Shown here: one piece after another, positions 26,168 through 32,122 of the stretch | Layout: every line of letters starts with the position of its first letter | Numbering within the stretch: the stretch's first letter is position 1 | From: an uncultured Gammaproteobacteria bacterium | GTDB taxonomy: Bacteria; Pseudomonadota; Gammaproteobacteria; Pseudomonadales; Pseudohongiellaceae | Direction: 5' to 3' | Assembly: GCA_913058135.1 (NCBI GenBank) | Contig: CAJXPR010000037.1 | Location: 1-32,122 of the forward strand | Length of the DNA stretch: 32,122 nucleotides | The notes under the pieces: generated by a model | The model's input: only the letters and a program-made list of their open reading frames with translations | What the model was told of the DNA's origin: nothing | Databases searched by the model: none | Made by a program: the position numbers and the translations under genes

Positions 26168-28843
26168 TCAGTTGGATGCACCGCTGTCGATGGTATGCCC
26201 AAAAAATACAGCATTCATAAACAGGCGCGTGGTGCCAAACCAGAACGCCCGAAAGTTGGGGTTGTCTGTCATGGCAATGACCCGGCCTGACCCGTGGGCC
26301 GTGACCACAATTGCAGCCGTGCCGGCCATCCGGTCAATGTTTTCCTGTGACACGTAACCACTGGCCAGCGGCGCATCGGTATATTGCAGCGGGGTTGCGT
26401 AGGGGTTTTCTGCCCGTTCCATGAACAGGGTGCTGTCACGGAACACGCGTAGCAACGATGAGTTGTAGCCGTAACCCAGCGGATGGCTCAGATCCAGTGT
26501 GGTATTGAATATGCTGCCACCAATCAATTGCTCGCCACGGTCGCGCGTCATGTCCGCATAGGGTCTGGTGGTTTCACTGGCCTGTTCACTGTCATCGATC
26601 AGGGTGATATTGGCCAGCTCGTTCTCGGCTGCCCAATTCAAGGCAGTTTTGTAGACTATCAGCGTGCCGCCCGCCTCGACCCACTGCTTGACGCGATCGG
26701 TCTGCACCTGGGAATAGCTGCCGCTGGCCATGATCAGTACATTGTAGCGGCTCAGGTCAGCCTGACGCATGCGTGACTGGGTCAGCAGAGTAATGGGTAT
26801 CTGGAACTTATGGTCAAACGTATGCCACGCCTCACCCACTTCCGAGGACCGGGTTCCTTCGCCTGCAATCAACGCAATGCTGGGGCGACGCAGATCACTG
26901 AAACTCGGGCTGCCCAGGTCTATGCCGGCAGAGGACAGGCCGGTTCCCATGGCATACACAGTCACGCCGTCTTCTTCACTGGCCTGACGCATCAGCGCAC
27001 GAATCTCATCCGCCGACACTTCCTGGGGCCCGACCGGCACCATGATGGTGCCATAGTCGAATACCCGTGGCCCGTCAGCAGTCGGCGCAGTAAACGGTTC
27101 AGTGGCGACCTTGGCCCGGATACCCGCATCCAACAGCCGATACATCGCACGCGAAGCATAAAACTCGTCCCACTCGAACAGGTAGGCATAGGCGTTGTTG
27201 CCGCCGACAAATTCGCCGGCCGGGAACTCACCGACCCCTACGAGATCTCCGAGCAGACCATCACTAAACTGGCGGCTGCCCAATTCGGCGAACGGTGTAT
27301 TAAACGCATAGGGAAACGTCCATGTGGACACATCGTAAAACAGAGTATCGGGAAAACTTGTGCGCCGCTCAAAGATGGACTCGATCAGGCGGTGCTGGCC
27401 CTGGCTGGTGGGCACAACGTAGGCCTGCCCTCGCTGGAAGGTCTGTTCGTCCGCTGTCACATCTTCATCAAGCAGGTGCACGGCAATCTGATGCTGACGC
27501 AGAATTTCCGCCATGCGGTAAGCACTGCCACTGTCGTCAGCATCACCAAACACATAGGCTTTGGTATCGGCAGCATCCGCCATATCCAGCGCTTCCTGAT
27601 AGAACTCGCGCTGATACTCCAGCAGTTCTGTTCGCAACGCCAGGGCGCCTTCCAGGGTCGACAGCGAACTCAGAAACTGATTCTGGATGGTGAATGGGAA
27701 GCGCAGCACACCGTGGGCCGTGTCACGGGCATGGCCACGCGAACTGGCCTGTTCGAACAGAATACCAACCGCGCCATTGATGTCCGGGTAGGTCGACCCC
27801 TTGCCATAGTAAAAATCATCAAAACTCTCGCGAGCGTAATACAGCCGCTGATCAGCATCCAGTATCTGCGCATGGTATTGCGAGATAGCCTCGGTCAGCT
27901 CCTGGTTACGCGCGGGCGTCATCGGGTGGGTACGCGAGGGGATGCCAGGCTGGAAGAAAAATGTGTTATCCGACCCCATCTCATGATGATCAGTCAGCAC
28001 ATTGGGGCGCCAGCGATAAAAATTGGACAATCGGGCCCGGCTTTCGGGGTGACGCAAAGGCAACCAGTCACGGTTCAGGTCAAACCAGTAATGATTGGTG
28101 CGTCCGCCCGGCCATGGCTCATTGTGTTCCATGTTGTTGGGGTCTGATGTCAAAGTCATGGCACGACGGCTGTTGGCCCATTGTGCAAAACGATCGAGCC
28201 CATCCGGGTTGAAGGAGGGATCCACCAGAATCACGGCGTTAGCCAGGGCCTGTTCCATTTCCGGCCCCTGGGCAGCGGCCAGGTGATACACGTATAACAG
28301 CGCGGCATTGGCGCCGCTGGGTTCGTTGCCATGCACGCTATAACCCTGGTACAGCACTACCGGCATATCAGCTGTGCTCAGGTCTTCCCCACGGGCCGGA
28401 TCGCTCAGTGCCAGGTGCTGTTGCCGGATCTGCTCGAGTCGACCGTGGTTTTGTGGTGAGGTGATAGTCAGCACCAGCAATGGACGGTCTTCGTAGGAAC
28501 TGCCGAACCGTTCTATGCTGACCCGATCGGACGCCTCAGCGACCGCGTGCATGTAGTTGACCAGTTGATCATGGCGCACATGCCACTCGCCTGGCACCAT
28601 GCCCAGCACCTGTTCTGGTGTCGGGATGGCCGGGTCATACTGCACACCCTGCGGCAGGTAGTACGCCATGGTGGCTTCGGCATCGGCAGGATTCTGCGCG
28701 CTGGCCAGTGGTGCATATACACCCATCAATATGAGCAGCGCAGCGCAAAAGCCGGGTATGCTCGTGCGCAGGCAATTACCAGGCAACTGCCTGTCGCCAG
28801 TGCCTGGGTTCCGGAAACGGGGTAATTGAACGGTATTCATCAT
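26168..28843 (-). CDS. Large exported M14-family zinc carboxypeptidase-like protein
   Basis: 891 aa. Signal peptide with a long charged front and a hydrophobic core at about 31-48 (cleavage near ASAQN). The peptidase M14 domain covers about 75-420: zinc ligands His171 and Glu174 (SVHGNEPSG), third ligand His286/287 (TDHHEMG), substrate-binding NRD at 257-259 (DLNRDW), and catalytic Glu364 (GILFEQASSRGH). The remaining 450 residues look like a glutamine-amidotransferase-like Rossmann domain (for example QADLSRYNVLIMASGSYS and VKQWVEAGGTLIVYKTALNW) that follows M14 domains in related long bacterial proteins. Likely digests peptides or peptidoglycan fragments outside the cell. Start ATG 28843 (or 28840) with AAGG upstream. 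It converges with the REC-GGDEF-EAL gene. Confidence 0.9.
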   Translation of the reverse strand: MMNTVQLPRFRNPGTGDRQLPGNCLRTSIPGFCAALLILMGVYAPLASAQNPADAEATMAYYLPQGVQYDPAIPTPEQVLGMVPGEWHVRHDQLVNYMHAVAEASDRVSIERFGSSYEDRPLLVLTITSPQNHGRLEQIRQQHLALSDPARGEDLSTADMPVVLYQGYSVHGNEPSGANAALLYVYHLAAAQGPEMEQALANAVILVDPSFNPDGLDRFAQWANSRRAMTLTSDPNNMEHNEPWPGGRTNHYWFDLNRDWLPLRHPESRARLSNFYRWRPNVLTDHHEMGSDNTFFFQPGIPSRTHPMTPARNQELTEAISQYHAQILDADQRLYYARESFDDFYYGKGSTYPDINGAVGILFEQASSRGHARDTAHGVLRFPFTIQNQFLSSLSTLEGALALRTELLEYQREFYQEALDMADAADTKAYVFGDADDSGSAYRMAEILRQHQIAVHLLDEDVTADEQTFQRGQAYVVPTSQGQHRLIESIFERRTSFPDTLFYDVSTWTFPYAFNTPFAELGSRQFSDGLLGDLVGVGEFPAGEFVGGNNAYAYLFEWDEFYASRAMYRLLDAGIRAKVATEPFTAPTADGPRVFDYGTIMVPVGPQEVSADEIRALMRQASEEDGVTVYAMGTGLSSAGIDLGSPSFSDLRRPSIALIAGEGTRSSEVGEAWHTFDHKFQIPITLLTQSRMRQADLSRYNVLIMASGSYSQVQTDRVKQWVEAGGTLIVYKTALNWAAENELANITLIDDSEQASETTRPYADMTRDRGEQLIGGSIFNTTLDLSHPLGYGYNSSLLRVFRDSTLFMERAENPYATPLQYTDAPLASGYVSQENIDRMAGTAAIVVTAHGSGRVIAMTDNPNFRAFWFGTTRLFMNAVFFGHTIDSGASN

Positions 28844-28960
28844 GGATCAACGCCTTGTCTTGTTGTTGGACGGAAGATCAGGCAAGCAGACTCTTTTCAG
28901 ACTGAGCGTGCCAGGCTTCGAGCTGTTATGGGTCAGAATATCGTCTTGCGCCCGCAATGG

Positions 28961-29740
28961 CTATACGGAATTTGTCCCCTGCTGGCGCCGGGCATCACGA
29001 ATCAGATCATAGGCGCTGGCGATATCCCGGGTCTTGCGCTCAGCCATTTCTCGCATGCTGTCTGGTAGCCCCTGGCTGGCCAGCTTGTCCGGGTGATTCT
29101 CATTCATCAGTTTGCGGTATGTGCGTTTGAGTTCGGCATCGCTGATGCTGGCGGGCACACCCAGCACCTGATAGGCATCGGCCAGTTGCTGGTCGGGTGA
29201 CCGGGCATTGGCGCCACCTCGCCCGCCGCGCAACATGGCTTCCAGTTGTGCCACCTGCGACTCCGGCAAACCAAGCCCGCGCGCGATATGCAACAACATC
29301 TTGTGCTCTTCAGGGTGCACCTGCCCATCGGCGGCCACAGCGCTGATCTGAATCTGCAGGAACATGCGCAGGATGGCCGGGTGGCCACGACTTACCTGTC
29401 GAAAACGCAACAGTTCAGCGTCCAGATCGAAACCCGGCGCCTTGCCGCGATTGAAGGCAGCAATAGCATTCTCGCGCTGCTGAGCCGACAGTCGCAGCTG
29501 CGCAAACACGGTCTCTGCCGCTTGTACCTCATTCTTGGTGACGACACCGTCAGCCTTGCACAAGGCACCCATCACCGCGAACATCGAGTCCAGAAAACCG
29601 GATTGCACACGTGCCAAACCGGCGCCGGCCTGTTTCCTCAGATAGGTCGACAAAAACCAGCCCGCCAGCGCGCCCAGCACAAAACCCAGCGGCCCACCCA
29701 TCAGTGATCCGACAAACCCACCCAGCAATACTGCAAACAA
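28961..29740 (-). CDS. djlA: Co-chaperone DjlA
   Basis: Membrane-anchored J-domain protein that stimulates DnaK at the inner membrane. 259 aa from an unusual TTG start at 29740, fixed by AGGAGA at 29752-29747 (7-nt spacing); the ATG lying between them is out of frame. Seen: a glycine-rich N-terminal helix (1-30: LLGG...GSLMGGPLGFVLGALAG), a TerB-like helical domain (about 48-170) with IQISAVAADGQVHPEE, and a C-terminal J domain with HPD at 216-218 (LMNENHPDKL) and EMAERKTRDIASAYDLI. E. coli DjlA is 271 aa with the same order. It starts 43 bp downstream of the nuclease gene stop and is in the same direction. Confidence 0.95.
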   Translation of the reverse strand: MFAVLLGGFVGSLMGGPLGFVLGALAGWFLSTYLRKQAGAGLARVQSGFLDSMFAVMGALCKADGVVTKNEVQAAETVFAQLRLSAQQRENAIAAFNRGKAPGFDLDAELLRFRQVSRGHPAILRMFLQIQISAVAADGQVHPEEHKMLLHIARGLGLPESQVAQLEAMLRGGRGGANARSPDQQLADAYQVLGVPASISDAELKRTYRKLMNENHPDKLASQGLPDSMREMAERKTRDIASAYDLIRDARRQQGTNSV

Positions 29741-29783
29741 AATGCATCTCCTGTGACCAGGCTGGCCACGACAATAGTTAGAA

Positions 29784-31160
29784 TCAGACTTTTTCCAGAC
29801 GGCGCTGCCGCTCATCAAACCACAACCGCCCGACCGGCGCTGCTGACTTGTGCACACGATTATTGACGATATCAAAGACGTCGCCGTTTTTCCCCTGTAA
29901 ACATACTGGCACCCCGGAGTTTCTCGCGATGTCCGCATTGCAATGCATATGTCGGGCCTCGCCGTGCACGGGGATGGCGATGCGCGGTTTGACCCACCGG
30001 TACATCTGCGCCAGCTCATCCGCATAGGGATGTCCGGAGGCATGCAGGGCGCGGTCGCTGTGATCGGCATGGGTGACCTTGATATTGCGCGCCTCGAAAC
30101 CGGCGATCAGACGTGCAACATCGGCTTCATTGCCGGGAATGGTCTTGGCACTGAAAATGATGTGATCGCCGGCGGACAGATTAACATCAGGATGGTTGTC
30201 CATGGCCAGACGATGCAGGGCCGCGCCCATCTCACCCTGACTGCCGGTTGCCAGCAACAGCATTTCCTGTGGTTGCAGAAATCCCAGATCGGCGTTATCC
30301 ACGACGGAGAAGTTTTCCTGCAGATAGCCCGCGGCGCGGGCACAGGCAGTCATGTTGTGCAGTGAGCGGCCAATCACACCCAGGTAGCGTTTGGCCAGCC
30401 AGGCCACATTACCCAGCGTCTGCAGACGGGCGATGTTACTGGCAAAACAGGCCACCACGACCCGCCCTTCACTTTCCCGCACCGTTTTCAGCAAATCCTC
30501 GAACAGTTCCGACTCCGATACCGAACTGCCGGCGTGGGTGGCGTTGGTCGAGTCGCACACAATGGCATCGATGCGCGAACGCCCGGCTGCCTGAAACAAC
30601 GCCGGATCAATAGCCTCCCCAACGACCGGCGCTGAATCGATCTTCCAGTCAGCGGTATGCAGGACCTGCCCTACCGGCGTGCTGATCAGCAGAGCATTGG
30701 TTTCCGGTGTCGAGTGAGTGATTGGCAACCAGCGAACCCGGAACGGACCCAGCTCCAGCGTTTCGCCGGGCTGCACGGTGACCAGCGGCGCATCAACGCC
30801 GGCCTGACGCAACTTGCGCTGCAGTACCTGACGAGTGAACGGCGTTGTGTAGATAGGACAGCGAAACTGCTGCCACAGGTGTGGAATGGCGCCGATATGA
30901 TCCTCATGGGCATGCGTGGCGATGATGCCTACCAGGGTCTCGCTGCGGTTGGCGATGTATACCGGGTCAGGCATTTCCACACGGTTGCCGGACAGGGGCT
31001 GGTCATCGATTTTTTCGAAGGTCACCCCGCAGTCCACCATCAGCCACTGGCCGGCATGGCCATACAGGTTCAGGTTCATGCCGATTTCGCCGCACCCACC
31101 CAACGGCAGAAACCATAAATCCTTTTGCCCCGGACTGCTAGTAATACGGGTAACTGACAC
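29784..31160 (-). CDS. RNase J-type metallo-beta-lactamase nuclease (short form)
   Basis: 458 aa, metallo-beta-lactamase/beta-CASP fold. Seen: GGCGEIGMNLNLYG (21-34), the metal site THAHEDHIGAIPHL with His83, His85, Asp87, His88, PITHSTPETNALL with a later ligand His, HTADWKID with the bridging Asp, CDSTNATHAGSS and the beta-CASP motifs IFSAKTIPGNEADV and IPVHGEARHM. This is the RNase J layout but lacks the roughly 90-residue C-terminal domain of the Bacillus enzyme (about 555 aa). Expected to be a cytoplasmic RNA exo/endonuclease; the actual role in a Gammaproteobacterium, which uses RNase E, is unclear. GTG start at 31160 with AAGGG upstream (6-nt spacing). The stop of the VanX-like gene lies 17 bp upstream. 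Confidence 0.88.
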   Translation of the reverse strand: MSVTRITSSPGQKDLWFLPLGGCGEIGMNLNLYGHAGQWLMVDCGVTFEKIDDQPLSGNRVEMPDPVYIANRSETLVGIIATHAHEDHIGAIPHLWQQFRCPIYTTPFTRQVLQRKLRQAGVDAPLVTVQPGETLELGPFRVRWLPITHSTPETNALLISTPVGQVLHTADWKIDSAPVVGEAIDPALFQAAGRSRIDAIVCDSTNATHAGSSVSESELFEDLLKTVRESEGRVVVACFASNIARLQTLGNVAWLAKRYLGVIGRSLHNMTACARAAGYLQENFSVVDNADLGFLQPQEMLLLATGSQGEMGAALHRLAMDNHPDVNLSAGDHIIFSAKTIPGNEADVARLIAGFEARNIKVTHADHSDRALHASGHPYADELAQMYRWVKPRIAIPVHGEARHMHCNADIARNSGVPVCLQGKNGDVFDIVNNRVHKSAAPVGRLWFDERQRRLEKV

Positions 31161-31177
31161 AACTGACCCTTGGGAAA

Positions 31178-31933
31178 TTATTGAATCGGAAAATCAAAAT
31201 ACTGGTCCGGAAATGGCTCGTTACGTAACGTATAGTGCCACCACTCCTGGTCATAGTTCACGAAGCCGGCGGCCTCCATCAGCTCACGCAGCAGATGGCG
31301 GTTGGCCAGCACTTCCTCCCCGACCTCGGGGTTGTCAGTGTGTGAGAGGGCATCGAAGCAATCGTAACTGGTGCCCATGTCGATACTGTTGTCGGGAAAG
31401 CGTTGTGCTTCGCCAGCCCTGCAGTCGTAACCTGCCATCGGATCCGCCTCTGGCTGGAGCGTGCCCAGCCGTACCAGGGTCAGATCCACTGTACTGCCGC
31501 GGCTGTGACCGGAACGCTCGGCAATATAACCGCGGGAGAACAATTCGTCCTTGGGTACATCAGGATAAAACGCCGCTTTCATTTTCTCGTCATTGGCGTC
31601 TGCCGCCCAGGCCACAAAATGGTCCACTGCCCGCTGCGGTCGAAAACAGTCGTAGACTTTGAGAGAATACCCCTGAAGATTGGCCTGGGTTTGCACTTGC
31701 GCCAGTGCGTTTGCCGCCGGTGTACTCAGGATGCAGGCAGGCGCCAGGTAGCCGTTAATGGGACGACCGACAAAATTGTTGTTGCCCACATATCGCATGT
31801 CCAGCTCGATTGAATCATCAACCCGCGTCAAGGTGCTGAAGCCGGCGGGCATTGCCGGAGCGTCAATCGACCCGGCGCAATGCGTCAGTAGCAGAGCCGC
31901 GCCGGTGCCGATAAGTGTCGCCCGCATCCTCAT
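31178..31933 (-). CDS. VanX-like D-alanyl-D-alanine dipeptidase (M15D), exported
   Basis: Hydrolyses D-Ala-D-Ala in the family. 251 aa from ATG 31933, decided by AAAGGAGA just upstream; a start at 32059 would add 42 basic residues translated from a short repeat and is rejected. N-terminal signal sequence ending LLLTHCAGS; a lipobox with His before Cys is unusual, so lipoprotein status is uncertain. Seen: YDCFRPQRAVDHF with active-site Arg98; SGHSRGSTVDLTL with zinc ligands His143 and Asp150; EWWHY with catalytic Glu230 and zinc ligand His233; Cys171 and Cys192 may pair. As an exported enzyme without vanA/vanH it more likely recycles or trims peptidoglycan peptides than gives glycopeptide resistance. 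Confidence 0.92.
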   Translation of the reverse strand: MRMRATLIGTGAALLLTHCAGSIDAPAMPAGFSTLTRVDDSIELDMRYVGNNNFVGRPINGYLAPACILSTPAANALAQVQTQANLQGYSLKVYDCFRPQRAVDHFVAWAADANDEKMKAAFYPDVPKDELFSRGYIAERSGHSRGSTVDLTLVRLGTLQPEADPMAGYDCRAGEAQRFPDNSIDMGTSYDCFDALSHTDNPEVGEEVLANRHLLRELMEAAGFVNYDQEWWHYTLRNEPFPDQYFDFPIQ

Positions 31934-31954
31934 GACACGTCTCCTTTCTTCGCC

Positions 31955-31989
31955 ACCTCTGGTTTTAACACCCCTGGTTTTAACACCTC
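31955..31989 (-). repeat. 15-bp tandem repeat upstream of the VanX-like gene
   Basis: ACCTCTGGTTTTAAC (31955-31969) is followed directly by ACCCCTGGTTTTAAC (31970-31984), one mismatch apart, and by the first bases of a third copy. It lies 22 bp upstream of the gene's start, in the untranslated leader. Possibly slippage-prone; no regulatory meaning is evident. Confidence 0.7.
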
Positions 31990-32073
31990 TGGCTCGCTCT
32001 GATGTCGACATCTTAACTGTATTGCTTTCAGGAAGTTCCGCAAAAGCTGGTCCTTGCACTCCCGGTAGTGTTT

Positions 32074-32122
32074 CTGTCTCTTATACACATCTCCGAGCCC
32101 ACGAGACAGGCAGAAATCTCGT
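32074..32122. other. Untrimmed Nextera i7 sequencing adapter
   Basis: Begins with the reverse complement of the Tn5 mosaic end (CTGTCTCTTATACACATCT, 32074-32092), then the rest of the Nextera read-2 adapter, the index AGGCAGAA (N703) at 32108-32115 and the start of the flow-cell primer (ATCTCGT). Exact reverse complement of bases 1-49. Genomic sequence ends at 32073. Confidence 0.98.

Noticed and set aside
26810-28147. 445-codon open frame on + opposite the M14 gene
   Set aside because: Antisense shadow; the M14 frame carries the zinc-site motifs and signal peptide.
29741-30070. Extended N-terminus for DjlA (in-frame codons back to 30070)
   Set aside because: The extra residues overlap the RNase J gene and have no DjlA-like content; AGGAGA fits the TTG at 29740.
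31178-31933. Vancomycin-resistance determinant (vanX)
   Set aside because: Exported, stand-alone and with no vanA, vanH, vanR or vanS nearby; such homologues are common in Gram-negatives and act in peptidoglycan turnover.
31934-32059. 42-residue basic N-terminal extension of the VanX-like protein
   Set aside because: It reads through a 15-bp tandem repeat (giving RGVKTRGVKTRG), precedes the signal sequence, and a strong ribosome site lies before the ATG at 31933.

Overview
The window is a 32.1 kb assembled fragment from a Gammaproteobacterium of fairly high GC. The phylum call rests on several genes: EF-P with Arg32 beside its rhamnosyltransferase earP, an E. coli-length ilvD (616 aa), djlA, mtfA and a cysD of the enterobacterial type. 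I cannot assign genus or family. The many exported hydrolases (tannase-like esterase, alpha/beta hydrolase, trypsin, M14 and M15 peptidases, a matrixin-like protease) suit an aquatic, polymer-degrading heterotroph, but that is inference. Both ends (1-49 and 32074-32122) are untrimmed Illumina Nextera i7 adapter, so the perfect 49-bp inverted terminal repeat is an artefact and the fragment ends have no biological meaning.

Layout. 50-6479: a 5'-truncated tannase/feruloyl esterase and a MOSC protein on +, then on - a secreted zinc protease, mtfA and an exported esterase, plus a 28-codon membrane ORF that is easily missed. A small + pair follows (PLDc_N membrane protein and DUF4112 protein), meeting a one-TM hypothetical on - with overlapping stop codons. 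6536-9492: ilvD and cysD on -, with no cysN beside cysD. 9847-11010: secreted trypsin with a duplicated C-terminal module.

11134-17370: a tightly packed + operon for a caa3-type (aa3 with fused cytochrome c) terminal oxidase: subunit II with fused cytochrome c, subunit I, subunit III, a small membrane protein, CtaG assembly factor, a cytochrome c lipoprotein and a membrane-anchored dihaem cytochrome c. Four c-type haem sites are encoded, three of them in recognisably related domains. Subunit I keeps every metal ligand and the GHPEVY motif of A1-type oxidases, but the K-channel lysine is Gln and two D-channel asparagines are Ile and Glu. I regard this as the most interesting biology in the window. 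A strong terminator separates the operon from a convergent katG with a signal peptide (periplasmic catalase-peroxidase).

19852-21737: earP-efp operon on -, enzyme and substrate of EF-P arginine rhamnosylation. 21897-26144: three-gene + signalling operon with sensor histidine kinase (2 TM, GAF, PAS), single-domain response regulator, and REC-GGDEF-EAL protein with both c-di-GMP active-site motifs intact. 26168-31933: - strand run of VanX-like dipeptidase, short RNase J-type nuclease, djlA and a large exported M14 carboxypeptidase-like protein. No tRNA, rRNA, CRISPR array, transposase, phage or plasmid gene was seen.
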